Source: Triglochin maritima | Taxonomy: Eukaryota > Streptophyta > Magnoliopsida > Alismatales > Juncaginaceae | Length of the DNA: 64,000 nucleotides | NCBI GenBank assembly: GCA_963682175.1 | Contig: OY821771.1 | Span: 43,234,201 to 43,298,200, forward strand | Direction of reading: 5' to 3' | Part shown: positions 1-11,940 of the stretch, in pieces | Position numbering within the stretch: position 1 is the first letter of the stretch | How the letters are laid out: every line of letters starts with the position of its first letter | Made by a program: the position numbers and the translations under genes | Notes under the pieces: model-generated | Told to the model about the DNA's origin: nothing | Database searches by the model: none | What the model saw: only the letters and a program-made list of their open reading frames with translations

Positions 1-131
1 AAAATTACTTAAATCGTCTCAATAATTATTTTTTTGCCTTTAACAAATCACTTAATATTCATTTCGTCCCGTGTCTTTAAATAATATTTTGACTCAGTTT
101 TACTCACATTCCCAGTACCAACACCACGAAA

Positions 132-1690
132 ATGTCTAGCGAAGCGCCTGGATCCGGTGGGAGTAACGAAGACGGATTTTTTTCCGACTCGGGCGTCTGG
201 CTAAAACGCGACATTTTTTTAGTTTTTTTTTTATTTTCTGTTAAATTAATTTTTTTCAGGTTCCGTTGCAAGATTTCGGTAGTGATGGAGTATATTACAG
301 TGAGATTTTTTATAGTAAACAAATATTTACAACAATCGAGGAAACTTGTAAATGGACGAAACAAGTTGTCATAGGAGCCACATTTTTTGGGTTATATCAT
401 TATACAAACCAAAAGCAGATAACCGGACGGATTGTTACCTGAGATGTGATCGCAGACATGAAATGAGTTCTCGTGATACAAGTATTGCACTACGAAAGAA
501 CACACAAAAAGAAAATGTTGCGGTTGTCGTTTTTTGGTAAAAGTAGTCGAGCGATGAGATCATGATAGATGAGTCGTTGTTTCTAATAGCACATATGAGT
601 AGCACAACCAAGCACTTGCAGTTTATTCAGATGGTCACCGACAGGTCAACAGACTTAGTACTAGGGCCAAGCAAATTATTCGTGATATGACTGAGGCACA
701 AGCAAGACCACATAACATTTTGTTGGCAGTAAATGAGAAATTCCCAGAGGATAATCCCAATCAAAGACACATTTATAACTTCAGAGAGTACATGAGAATG
801 ACGAAATCTGAAGACAGGAATCTCGCTCAGCAGTTTCTCAGTCAAGCAGTGCAGTATAACTATTTGCATTGGATTGTGGCAGATGAAGAAACTAATGTCA
901 TCACTCACGTATTTTTGGCACATCCGACTTTAGTTCACTTGTTGTGTACATACAATTCACAATCTGCATGGATTCGACGTATAACACAAACAGGTACAAG
1001 ATGCATTTGTTTAAGATGATTGAGGTTACTCCAACAAACATGAATTTCTTCGTCGGATATGCAATTTTGAAGGATGAAACCGAGTCTAGTTACCAGTGGG
1101 TGTTGGAGAGGTTTGCGAGATCTGTTATTGAATATTGCTAACCCGACTGCAATAATAACGGATCGGGAGATGAGTCTGATGCGACCAGTGGTAGAGGTTT
1201 TCCCTGAGTCTGCTCATTTACTCTGCACCTGGCATATCAACAAAGACGTGTACAACTACGCATACCACGTATTCGGCAAGAGCAAGCAGCTTGCAGAGAG
1301 TTTTAGGCGTGGAAAGTGGAGGAGAGTTATGGTTTCTGATTCACAGACGGATTATGATAGGTCAGTCCGTAATCTGAAAGATTCTTTCAAGTCCTGGCCA
1401 GTGCTCACGGATTATGTGGAAGACACGTGGTTGGTTCATAAAGAAAAGTTTGTGTTGAATTGGACGAATAAAGTTCTTCATTTCGGCAACACTACGAACT
1501 GTAGGGTGGAAAATGCACATTCGGCTCTGAAAGAGTGTATCACTACTTGAAGATTCGAGACGTCGAAATTTCACAAACTACATAGGTCATTTGTTTCAGC
1601 ATATAAATGACCAAGTTTCGCATCACTGCTTGTCGTTATTGACTCAGGAGTTGAAGAGAATGCATGACTTAAATTCTGAAAGATGTCATG
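132..1690 (+). pseudogene. MULE transposase pseudogene (copy 1)
   Basis: The start codon at 132 sits in the same context as the ATG at 28301 (CACGAAAATGTCT). A short T-rich first intron ends near 266, and the body then aligns with the transposase at 28720-30215. Recognisable stretches include MTEAQARPHNIL near 690, a degraded first catalytic Asp region near 965, ITDREMSLMRPV near 1160 and TWHINKDVYNYAYHVFG near 1228. Several frameshifts (near 520-560, 950 and 1120) and a deletion near 1545 break it. A TGA near 564 occupies the same codon as the TGA at 29023 in the better copy. Non-functional. Confidence 0.85.
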
Positions 1691-2411
1691 CAACATGATC
1701 GTCATCTCCGAACGACCAGTGGAAAGTATTGGTGTCAGGCTACCATCGCTCCACGAAAACCGAAATCAACGGCATGTCAAGGCAGGAAAACATGTTGTAC
1801 GGCAAGTGACCCAATCCACTATCACTAATGGTCCCCGTCATATCATCAGTCATCACTGAACGCCAAGCCTGCAATGTAATACAAGCTATGTGTCGATTAT
1901 GACACTTCAAAATCTTCCGATCCTCGTCATCCCAGATGCGTCTGGCGATGTGGCATCCAAAACTCGAAATGACGCTGCCATCTAAAGGACCACCAGGCAT
2001 CATATTCGTCACGATCCAAGACTCGTACTCACCCATCTTCTTCTTCTTCTGAGTTCGGGCGTCTACAGTGCACGAACTCGAATCACTGGTCACAAACCGG
2101 CCACCTCGACCCTTCCTAACGACCCACTCAGCCGAAGTATTACAATGTCGCCCCCGTCCTCGACCATACTGCTGTATCGCCTCATCCTGTTGCTCCAAGT
2201 CATATCAGCCCTCATCGTCACTCTCGTCGTGACTCATCACCTCATCTAAAGCATCCTTGTCGTCGAAAGAATACTTAAGTGTCTGACGACGACGTAAAAG
2301 ATTTCTTTCTATCCTAACTGAAGCAGAAATACCCCGTCTACGTAGATGACGAGGACCTGACTCATATGATAAACTACATACCGCGCGTAAGGGAATTGAT
2401 TTTTCTTTTCC
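1678..2411 (-). pseudogene. Plant mobile domain (PMD) gene fragment, copy 1
   Basis: The minus-strand translation retains the motifs GLGHLPYNMFSCLDMPL, SWIVTNMMPGGPLDGSV and SSSCTVDARTQKKKK, which closely match the PMD gene at 31824-34008. The longest open stretch is 1740-2198. An in-frame stop lies just upstream of it, and a Lys/Arg-rich N-terminal segment is recognisable to about 2400. The C-terminal half is missing because of the internal deletion. PMD proteins are known from plant transposons and from domesticated host genes such as MAIN/MAIL. This one is a pseudogene. Confidence 0.8.
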
Positions 2412-2818
2412 TACATGGTAATCTGATGACTATTAATTCAATTTTAAAAATAAAAATTTGTTAATGGATTTACTAAAATAATTAAACTTATTATTAACTT
2501 AATAATCAATTTATTTAGCAATTATCACAATTTAACGTATTATATTAGCAATTATCACAATAATTTTAGCAATTATCACAATTACTAAGATTATGTTGAG
2601 TTGTATTGGTCATCTACTGGTCATTCATTTGACTATTTTCTATTTTTAACATAACAGATTAAAAAGGAGCAATTAATTAGTTATTTGTTGAAAATATAAT
2701 GGTTATGTTATTCTAATATCAAGAGTAAAATAAATGGAGTTGGTTCTTATATCCCCACGTACGTTCCTTCCTACGATCATATTTCATCTTCAGAGAGGTG
2801 GTGTCATAGTGGGCAAAC
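2412..2818. other. AT-rich spacer with short repeats
   Basis: No gene is seen. Three near-exact copies of TTAGCAATTATCACAAT occur between about 2514 and 2586. The stretch separates MULE copy 1 from the solo LTR. Confidence 0.5.
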
Positions 2819-3631
2819 TGATGATACAATTACAAACATGATAATGTAATAAAGTGGGTTACATACGTCGAATAAATATTCCGTAAGGATTCAAATAAAG
2901 TCAACATACAAGAACATGTATAGGAAAAAAACAAAATAAGGAACAGTGATCAGAGACGACCTCAAAGACCGAGCTATCGGAAGGCGACTTGCCTCAGAGA
3001 AAATATTGGCTCACATACCAGTGCGTTTGATGGTCTGCCGGTTTTCTCCCAAGATAGAACGGTCTCACCGTCGATCAGACGCACATCGGAGTCGACAGAC
3101 CACGAAAGTAGCGCGGAACCTCGCAAGAATCGGCGCAGAATAACTCTGGATTCGGAGACCTAAAATCGCCGAAGAGTGACGGTTTTCGCAGAGAGATGAT
3201 ATGATTAAAAATGTGTGCGTACAGGAGGAAACTGATTGTGATATATATATGTATTTAATCTTGTAACTGTCAAGGACTTAATTGCAAAAAACAATTAATA
3301 TGAGGTCTAAAAATTAAATACACACATCACCCTGAGGCTAAAACCTCTAATTTCCCCCAAACCCCCGCTGCCTCGTCTCGCCACGCCCCGTGACGGTACG
3401 AGACGGGCGCACGCGGGTGTGTGGAGAATTCTCTCCTCCTCTCTTTCCACCTGCAAAGAGTCAAGTGAATAGGATGTTTATCAACATTCTTCACTTGTTA
3501 GCTTCACAAATGTGAGACTAAAAGTGAGGTGAGCACATGACACATGAAACAATAATTCTCATCTTTATCTCAACATTGTATTTCTTCAATTGAGTTATTC
3601 ATGGGCCTAACCCAAACTCAATAATCCAACA
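2819..3631 (-). mobile_element. Solo LTR, Ty1/copia type
   Basis: The element is 813 bp, starts TG and ends CA, and is flanked by an exact 5-bp duplication CAAAC (2814-2818 and 3632-3636). Read on the minus strand it begins TGTTGGATTATTGAG, a start common among plant copia LTRs. A GC-rich leader-like part is near 3360-3450. No internal domain, primer-binding site or partner LTR is adjacent, so it is a solo LTR left by LTR-LTR recombination. The copia assignment rests on length and termini only. Confidence 0.8.
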
Positions 3632-4151
3632 CAAACTAGTTCATATAATGACAGGTAGATGTAAAAAGAAATCCTTAACGTTCTATATATTTTTGTTTAA
3701 AATGTTCATCTACTCATTCAATATAATTACCATTATTTATTCAAAAAAATATTCGCAACGCAATACACAAATATATGTTCTTTCTTATCCGTCGATTGAC
3801 TATTAGGGAATTAAGTTCGTAACGGTTAATTTTCAAGATGATGCACCAACGGAGGGTTTCCGTCGGTGTATGTTCGTCTGTAACAAGCGACGAATAAGTG
3901 TTTTATTAGTTGTGTTTGAAAATGAAGCAAATCTTTTATCCTGTTTTGCAGAGCTCGGAAACTCCTGTAGAATTCGCAGAGGACATCATTAGGGAAGCGG
4001 ACTAGTACAACGGCTTCAACCTCATAGTCGTGGATCTTTGTTTGAAAACTATGGTCTACATCTCCAACCGCCCAAATGGCGAGGCAGCTAAGATTGAAAT
4101 CGTCTCCCATGGCCTTCATGTGCTAACTAATGGCAAATTAGACTCCCCTTG

Positions 4152-6138
4152 TGTAACGTCCCCGAAAATAGCGGAAAATTTAAACAATAATAAAGACCGT
4201 CAACGGTCAACACAGGTCACGTCACGGGAAACAAACCAACATATATATATATAAAATATATAAGATACAGACCCACGTGGAAGTCAAACTATATAAATGA
4301 GTCAACTGTGATTACAACAAAAGTGAATATACATGTAATCACTACCTCAAACAAAAGAAGATATAAAAGAGAACAGGATCTAATCCCGGGGGCACTCTCC
4401 TCGGTCACCACCTGACTCTAATGCTACTCGCTACCTGAAATGAAAACAAACAAACATGCCTGAGTTCCCTGAAGGAACCCCGTATACCAAGCCTCCTAAA
4501 AATATAAAAAGGAATTAAAGACAATGCACATGATCATCCACCTCGGGCCCACAATAATGCCCTCACCGCCTCCGCGGCACTGAACCACTCCTGCCACTAG
4601 GGTCAAGTCAGTCTACCGCTGCCTCACAAGGGTCAGTCGACACCACTGCTCCCCAAAAAGTGCAGGAAGGAACCCCCGGTACACGCCGCACTCCAGGAGC
4701 GAGTCAGCCCGCCGAATACACAACTCGGGTCAGACGACAGCCACTGCTCCCCCAAGAGTCGCCTAGCGCGCACCCTGCCGGAACATCTTCGGCCTACCGC
4801 TAAACCCTCGCAAACTGCCCAAGGTTTACGGTACACATCCCTCACACCCCGCTCGGTAAGAGAGGAAAATGGTAGTACAATAATACGTCTTCGTCGAAGG
4901 TGAAATCCGTAGCTCTCAAAGCCGGTAATCAACCGTCGCCTCGGAGCCGGTAGTCGACCTATACTCAACGGATCGCGTGTGGATAAATCCACCAACCTGC
5001 GGCAGATCGGTCAACCGCTAAAAGCACACCGGTCGGCCGGTCCCCCACACAGTACACGGTACTGTACAAACAAGTCTACCGGTCGAACCACGCCAACCGA
5101 AATACCTACCAATTGGTCGAACAAAAGTCATCTAGCGGTCGACCGTTTGGAAGGTCTACGCTATACATTTTATATAAATATATATCCAATCGGTCAAACC
5201 AGGGTCCGTTCCACCGATAAGGAAAACTGCCTGAATCCTGCCTACAGCATTCGGTCGACCGAAACCTACCTCCCGGTCGACCGATCTACAGGCACATCAC
5301 TGCAGGAAAACTGCACGCGGTCGGTCGACCGGATCCAGAGCGGTCGACCGTTTAGATGGTCAACGCTCGTAACCGACCTTGCACAGTTCGGTCGACCGAG
5401 ACACACACTCGGTCGGCCGAAGGCCTGTCTAACCTATCTACTGGGTTCGGTCGACCGAAACAACACCGGTCGACCGGCTAATGTAACCCTTTATTTTCCC
5501 GCGAAATTTGGCATAAACGGTCGACCGTCACACAGACATCGTTCGACCGTTTTCGGGCAGTAAGTTAATATTTATAAATATCGGTCGACCGACCCATATA
5601 CCGGTCGACCGAACAATACATCTTCCCACTGGACAGGCATCATTTAGACGCTGTTCGGTCGACCGAAACACCCAACGGTCGACCGAACCAGTCGTCTTCA
5701 ACCTCCGTCCAGTAGGGTTTTCACCGGAGAAACGGCACCAACGCCGTCCTCTACACTCTCACACCTCTTGGGGAGTTAATATGAAGACTTGACATACCTT
5801 TTGGTCGCGTGAAGAAGCCTCCCAAGCTTGCACCACTTCACTCCACTTCTTCTTCTCTTTCTTCACTTCTTCTCCTCTTCTTCTTCTTCTTCTTCTCTAA
5901 ACCCTTCTCTCACGCTTTGGTAAATCAAAACAAGAAGCAAAACGTTTCCAATTAAATTCTTATCTACCTATATATATTTACCTCAAAACTCAACACCTCT
6001 ATCTCCTCCAATCCTATTCCAACACCTCATCTCTCAATTCTTATCCAATTCTCCACCTCATCCTTCACTAAACATGGTTTAATTAAGTTAATTAGGTTTA
6101 GGTTTAGTTAATTAAGGGATTTAGATTAGGTTATTACA
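4152..6138 (+). mobile_element. Solo LTR, Ty3/gypsy-like, inserted in the TANGO2 pseudogene
   Basis: The 1,987-bp element begins TGTAACGTCCCC and ends GGTTATTACA. It is flanked by an exact 5-bp duplication CCTTG (4147-4151 and 6139-6143). The TGTAAC...TTACA termini and length suit gypsy (Tekay/Del-like) LTRs. Removing it together with one TSD copy restores a codon run reading Leu-Asp-Ser-Pro-Trp-Pro-Lys, so the boundaries are certain. No internal retroelement domains are present. Its middle carries a dense palindrome block, and a pyrimidine-rich stretch lies at 5850-5900. Confidence 0.9.
5020..5700. repeat. CGGTCGACCG palindrome cluster inside the LTR
   Basis: About 20 or more copies of the 10-bp palindrome CGGTCGACCG or one-mismatch variants are scattered irregularly over about 680 bp, far denser than the surrounding AT-rich DNA. 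There is no constant period. An open frame across it (4979-5563) is a by-product of the composition. Confidence 0.75.
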
Positions 6139-6686
6139 CCTTGGCCAAAGGTAAAAACAAAATTCCCATGTGTAATACAAACACATTCTACAAGTCATTT
6201 CGATTTGGACTTGACGAAAACACGACATCCATAATTTATAATTCATTTCAGGCGCAGCAGCTCGCTCAAAATTTGAAGAACTATTTATACAAATACGACA
6301 GCAAAAATGGTGCAGCAGTTGCTGACAGACAGAAAGAAAGCAAGCAAAGACATGCTTCCCTACACTGGCTGTGATTCAGACTGGGAGCAGAAGCTAAGCT
6401 CCATCTTTGTCGAATTTAAAACTGAACTGGTAAGACATAATTAAGCCCAACACAAGGCATTCAAAATTCAGAACTCCAATCACATATTTGTCGATGATGT
6501 AACGGTCGTGTACTCTATTATGCATAGGGGCTTTATGGAACCAGAAGCCAAGCTGCGCTGCTCATGAAATCGAGTGGCGAAGTTAGTCTCTACGAGAGAT
6601 ATTTGGAGGATAATGTTTGGAAGGATCACATAGTTGAGTACAATATAGAGAAAGCGCAGAAGAAATACGCAATCGACTCGAACTGA

Positions 6687-8130
6687 AGAAAGAAAATACC
6701 AATGGAGAGAGATTAGCCATCGCTTTCTCAACTTCATTGGTTGTCACAAATTGATGCATCAGTTATGACTATCTAGCTAAAATGTATATTTCTCAAGTAC
6801 ATATAGAAGAAAATGCATGCATGACCAAAGTATATGAATGATTTTATAGGATGGTTTGCTCTGAACTTGGTAAATGTGGTTCGGAAGAAGAAATGTCAAT
6901 TAAAGTGATTATATATATATATATATATTCTCTAGCTAAGCTTAAGTTTTACTTGTTTTATTCAAGATTTAAATCTCTCTCTCTCTCTAGTGTTAATTAA
7001 CTAATTTTCCCCATGGGCGAGTTTCACCTTTAGCCGAACGGCGTCAAGCGACTGACTCCCTTGGATTTTGTGGAATTGATTACATACGTCAATATCGTAT
7101 GGACTTTGACCATTTGGATTTCTATTGGCTTATATTTCGATCTCTTGGTTTTTATTCCTTCGTCTTTCGACCTCTTGGCTCTTACGACTTAGATGTTGAC
7201 TAACTTAACGTTCGAGTATCTTTCGAATTCCGATTGTCGAGTATTGGATAATTAAGAATACAGGAAGGAAAATTAAGCGAGGGCTTTTCAGTTTTTCTTT
7301 AGTCCGTTGCGTTTAAAATGAATGTGGGCCTCAGATATTAAACTGTCAAATAACATGAGTAATTGCAACCCATCAATCTATTCAAAAAAATTATCTCACA
7401 CACACACACACACATATGAATTCCTAATCCCATCACGGCATCACATTATTACCTTAATCGTGATAGCTATGTACTTTTATCACAGTGGGCCAGTGGGGGG
7501 ATTAAGCTAATAAGAGTTACAACCAAAAAATAATAATTTATTAGTTCTCGGCTGTTCTATTTCTACCCACCTTTTTGCACGTATTCCAGGGTTAGCGGAG
7601 TGTTGTAAGGTAGGTACTCTTTTCCTATTAATTTGTTGATTTTTAAGGAAAAATGCGGTTTATGTTCAGATGATTTGGATGAAGTTGAATCCTAGATTAT
7701 AGGGGATGCGTCCGTCTTGATTATTTGTGAGTTTGTTAGAATATTTTTGTGGCTCCATTTCGATTAAATCCCCATATGAAACCTGTGTCATGGGTTAAGA
7801 CTCCATTTTCCCCTTCCCATCCGAACAACCTTCAATAATTTTCGACCTTGAAAAACTTGGTTTTTATTAAAAAAACATAGTTTTAAAGGGTATCCAAACC
7901 TTTTTTATTTGTTACTTGGAAGAAAAAAAAGCGTAGTGATTTGATAGTTTTGCGATGGTTTCTGAAAACTTTCGCTGAGACACTTTCAGATTTGTAGACT
8001 TATTTGGAGCTTTTAATTGAGTCCTCTACTCCTTTACATTTATCTTGAGCTTGAATCTCTCGTTCTGTCTGAAGACTGAAGTAGGTGCAAAATTGCCATA
8101 TTTCAGCATTTTATGGAATTTTTTATTTGT
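6687..8130. other. Intergenic, simple repeats only
   Basis: No gene is recognised. There is a (TA)n tract near 6910, (CT)n near 6975 and (CA)n near 7397. A possible splice donor follows a leader-like segment near 7610 (TGTAAGGTAGGT), which could be the lost 5' UTR exon of the HMGB pseudogene, but nothing confirms this. Confidence 0.4.
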
Positions 8131-9039
8131 CAAAAAAGCTGATTTCAAGATTGTCTGTCAATGTTTCTTGTTCTTTGTCATTTCTACTGTTGAGATATGA
8201 ATTATTTTACCAAATGCTAATTGTTTTTCATCTGATTTGATCAGCATTCTTGTTTTTCAATTTAAAGACACTCAATTAAGAAGAAAGAATTCGAGATGTT
8301 TAGAATGAGGGCAAGGAGGAAAGAGGACCCTAACAAGCCTAAGAGGCCAATCTCTGCTTTCTTTGTCTTCATGTATGAGCTATCAAATATCGAGCCACCC
8401 CTTCTCGCTTAAGTCAGTCTATACAGCACTGCTTTGTGTTCCCATTTTTTATGTTTTATATGACTTTGAAATTGAAGGGAAGAGTTCAGGGTAACCTTCA
8501 AGGAGAAGAACCCCAGGAACAATCTTGTTTCTGTTGTAAGCTACAATTCTCTTTAACACAATTCTTACTCAAAGTTTCTGTTTCTGTCAAACTTGTTTAA
8601 TTTCTATGATCAGGTTTCGAAAGCTGGTGGGGAGAAATGGAAGAGCATGAGCGATGCTGTGAGTTGTTTATGTCTATGCTATCTGAACATGTTTACTCAC
8701 AAGAATTGAAAATAATCAACTTGGATATTTTTAATATTGTTTTGCAGGATAAGGCTCCCTATATAGCCAAGGCTGAGAATAGGAGGGTTGAGTACAACAA
8801 GAGCATGACTGCTTATAGCAAGAAAAAAAGGTGTTGTATAGGCTACATCAATTGTTCTTTAGTTGACTGATGGTTATGTGAAACATGTTTCAATGTTGTG
8901 AGATTGATTCTGAATTCACGTTTGATGGCCATTAACCTGGTTTTCATATGGTTAGGGTGTCAAGAGCACCAGAGCGGACAATAATCAAGAAGAGGTATCT
9001 GACAAGTCCAACTCAGTGGCTGACGAAGAGCGTGGAGAG
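8131..9039 (+). pseudogene. HMGB paralogue, degraded tandem copy
   Basis: Exon remnants at 8268-8372, 8478-8535, 8614-8658, 8748-about 8831 and 8956-9039 parallel the intact gene at 13391-15038, with the same phases and splice sites. The HMG box is largely open (DPNKPKRPISAFFVFM, EEFRVTFKEKNPRNN, GEKWKSMSDA, DKAPYIAKAE). The initiator exon is reduced to an AAAAAAGCTGAT remnant near 8135 with no start codon. Two extra bases near 8830 shift the frame at the fifth donor, and the final acidic exon is absent. It probably arose by tandem duplication and then decayed; transcription is possible but no normal HMGB can be made. Confidence 0.8.
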
Positions 9040-9286
9040 GTATCTCATCACTATTCTTATTCATAATCCATTGTTTTTTTAAATCTTCAGTCATAGGTCA
9101 TTGGCAAATGCAGTGTCACATTGAGATCAAGAGGTCACGCCATCCTCCTAGACTTGAAAAGAATACTCAGTTAGTATCATCTTGCTCTTTGGTAAAATGT
9201 TTTTCTTCATTTTTTCCTACATTTTACTGATTTTGAAATAAATTGAGCACCTTGCAGTAGTAGTTTATTGTGCCACTAACCTACAG

Positions 9287-10089
9287 GTGAATCAACTGAT
9301 GGAGAGTGTTGCACGAGGACTTAGTGTAACAGAAGAGTCCTGTGCTGGTAATTCACTATTGGAACAGGAAATTGATATTGGTATCCCTCCAGATTATACA
9401 GCAAAGCTGAATGTAAACTCCGATGATCTAGAATATGCTGCCGATCTTATTAAAGGATTTCAAAGACATCTTGTTTGTCACATTTCTTTTGAGGAAATGT
9501 TAATCGAGGTCCAGAAGATTAGCAAAGTGTTGACGTGTTTTGGAGTATTTGTGGATGAGTGGGAGTCTAACATGAGATCTTTGTTATATGCATGGCGACG
9601 AAGAGATCAATGTCGTACAAGTCCAAGTGATGAACATTTTTTTTAATGCAAACAGACCATCGATAGTTTAGAAAGATCTACTTCCTCAAGGTCTCAGCAC
9701 ATTAAGGAGTTGGAAGAGCAAGAGGGCGACCCACAAGAAGATCATGATCAATAAAAAAAATCAAAAATGAACTCGAGACTGAAGGTGCACGCTTTCTGCT
9801 CAATTCAAGCAGCTCTTTAAAGAGCTAAATGTTGTTCATGAAAAGTTATCCCTTTCCAAACAAAAGTTAAATGAAAATGCAAAATGTCTTGTCAAACTTG
9901 AGGAAACTAGGGCTCAAGTCAAAGAAGAACAATCTCGTGAGGAATCAATCCAAGCGGAAGAAAATGCTCACCTAAGTGCAAAGAACCTTGAGTTGGGACA
10001 TATGCTTTCAGAGATGGTCTCACAAGCGGAACTCGAGCTTGCAGTAGAGAAAAAATGCAGAGCTCTCTCCTTTCATTTGTTCTTTTAGG
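9287..10089 (+). pseudogene. Coiled-coil gene fragment, unrecognised
   Basis: An open exon follows an acceptor at 9286 (CTACAG) and runs 119 codons to 9646. It includes DDLEYAADLIKGFQRHL and EEMLIEVQKISKVL. A second open stretch, 9801-10089, encodes a clear heptad-rich coiled coil (LSLSKQKLNENAKCL, LEETRAQVKEEQSREE) and ends in TAG. A stop near 9752 and frame changes separate the two parts. I do not recognise the family. Lying between two HMGB copies, it may be a gene piece carried along with, or inserted into, the duplication. Confidence 0.5.
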
Positions 10090-11779
10090 TACCCCATCTG
10101 CATGCCTCTTTGCTACATATTTACATGTACATATAAGCAAGGCTCATCACTTAGGTATGTTTTTCGTGCATCTGATATACATCACCACATGATGTTGTGT
10201 GTCCTCTATGGGCTTGTTATTTGATGAGAGGCCATCTTACAAGCTAATATTTTGCATGTTCCAACATTTCATATACTCGCATATGATTAGTATCACTTCG
10301 TATTTTTGTGAAGCTATGTCCTTAACAACTTGGTTCAGTTAACGTTATCACTAAAAGAACATGGTTCGACTTAAGTAACCATCACCATAGAGGTTCAGAA
10401 ATGTGGACGTATGTCCTTGACTTTTTTTTCTTCTATTATGGTTTTAACAGTGATTTTCTTGGATATATGCAGTGTATTCACACATATTTGAGTAGATTGT
10501 CCTTGCTATTCATGAAGATTAGAATTTATTTGAATATGTTCGTCTTTTTTATTTAGTAGTTATAATATTCATGAATAAGTAAAAGTAGGAATGATAAATA
10601 TTTGTTGATAAGTTTCTTTATTTATTCAGGGGGACGAAATATATATAATTGGAATGAGAAACTTGTTTGAATTTCTTCCTTATTTTTGTTATACCATAAA
10701 GTATGGTTCTGTAACATTTTAAAGGATGAGTGAGACCGTGAGAGTACCTCGGGAGCTAGAGAGGCTGAGGGCATCTAGAACTCATCCACGGTGAAGGGTG
10801 CTAAAAGATGTGTTGTCTGGATGTATTTTCCCTTGTTGCTATGGTTTGTTAACCTGAGCTTGCAGGTTCGTTTGGCTGTTCGGTCTTGAAACTTGTGAGA
10901 GTACTTAGTGTATTAAACCTTCTAGGAGGAACCTTGTGTCTTGACTAATCTTTGATGTGGTTCGTAGCAAAGATTTTGATTAATATTAAGCATCTGCCTA
11001 TTATCAAAATAAAATAAAATTATATCCTGTTGATATTTCTTGCTTTAATGAATAATGATATGAATGGAACTTGATTAAATATATATGTAAAGCATATATA
11101 TAGTTCCTTTTAAGGTAATCTTCTCAAAACCGTAGGCAGAGATAAAATTCGCATGACATCGATGGATTGGCCATGGGGTGGTGCATCAAATTCGACAAGA
11201 TTGTGAATCAAAGTTGTGCTTTAACTAAAATGGATAATGCGACGAGAAACCAGTAGCGAAGTACAAGAGTGATCCACACTTACTGTGTACTTCAAGTGGT
11301 TCAAGTACCACTTGATTAACAACTGTAACAGGTGAAATGTGATCCGAAATTCACGTAGGTATTAATTTTACCCGTTATCAAAAAAAATAACGAGAGATTT
11401 TTTTTTGGAGACGTGTGTTTGGGTATAACTTCTAAATGTTAGCGATCAAATTTCTAGGAATGTGGATTCAGGAGCAACTTCTTCTTCAAGATTGAGAATT
11501 GTTTGGATAGGCAGAAGATTTTCGTTGGTAGGTGATGTCTTGTCAAAAGAAAATTTTAAATTACCTCTAGTCTTTGATTAAATAAAAATTCATTTTAAAT
11601 TCGTTTTAAATATTTTTTTCAATTTTTTTCTTCTGGAAATATGTTTTTTATTTGTTTATATTTAAAAAAATTAAATTATTATTTTTTATCTAAGATTGAT
11701 CTACAAACAATATAGGAATAAATTAGTCCAAATAAAAACAGAATTTTAAAAGAAACCAGAAACTCTTTATCGGTCCAAG
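10090..11779. other. Intergenic, no gene seen
   Basis: AT-rich DNA without a convincing open frame, RNA gene or repeat. 11570-11720 is very AT-rich. Confidence 0.4.
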
Positions 11780-11940
11780 TCAAAACCTTGTCTCTGAATT
11801 CCGTGCCAGAAGCTGGACTCCAAAGATCCAAGATCACGGATCGGTGACGTGGCATGGAAAATTGCAGACGTTAAACAAAACCGAACTTTATTTACACATG
11901 CATCTTTAAATATCTTGGAAAAATTACGCCTTCAACCTCC
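11780..11940 (+). promoter_or_regulatory. HMGB promoter region
   Basis: Upstream of the probable 5' UTR exon are GACGTGGCATGG near 11846 (ACGTGGC core, the type bound by plant bZIP factors) and an AT-rich TATA-like TTTAAATATC near 11905. CT-rich leader sequence typical of highly expressed plant genes follows at 11935-12050. Position and motifs only; the start site is not determinable from sequence. Confidence 0.4.

Larger units (their letters stand above)
1..2420 (+). mobile_element. MULE copy 1, internally deleted relic
   Basis: This is a decayed relative of the element at 28147-34155. The first bases match the inner part of that element's left TIR (shared stretches such as ACTTAAATCG), so the outer end lies beyond the window. 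The transposase gene runs on the plus strand to about 1675. The sequence then switches directly to the minus-strand PMD gene. Relative to the later copy this removes roughly 30215-33119, so the transposase C-terminus, OTU domain and PMD C-terminus are gone. The right TIR is not visible; similarity fades near 2410. Non-autonomous, old copy. Confidence 0.8.
3952..6686 (+). pseudogene. TANGO2: TANGO2-like (NRDE family) pseudogene, split by an LTR
   Basis: Three exon remnants encode the C-terminal part of a TANGO2/NRDE-family protein. The first (3952-4151 plus 6144-6150) reads PVEFAED, YNGFNLIVVDLCLK, MVYISNRPNGEA and GLHVLTNGKLDSP. The second (6252-6429) has QLAQNLKNYLYKYDS and LSSIFVEF. The third (6528-6686) has YGTRSQAAL and ends in TGA. 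Splice sites are preserved. Defects: no N-terminal exons, CAG to TAG between EAD and YNG, a frameshift in exon 2 near 6305, and a 1,987-bp solo LTR inside the LDSPWP motif. TANGO2 homologues act in Golgi organisation and haem/lipid metabolism; this copy cannot make the protein. Confidence 0.85.

Noticed and set aside
4979..5563. 194-codon open frame in the LTR
   Set aside because: Follows from the CGGTCGACCG-rich composition; no retroelement or host protein motif.
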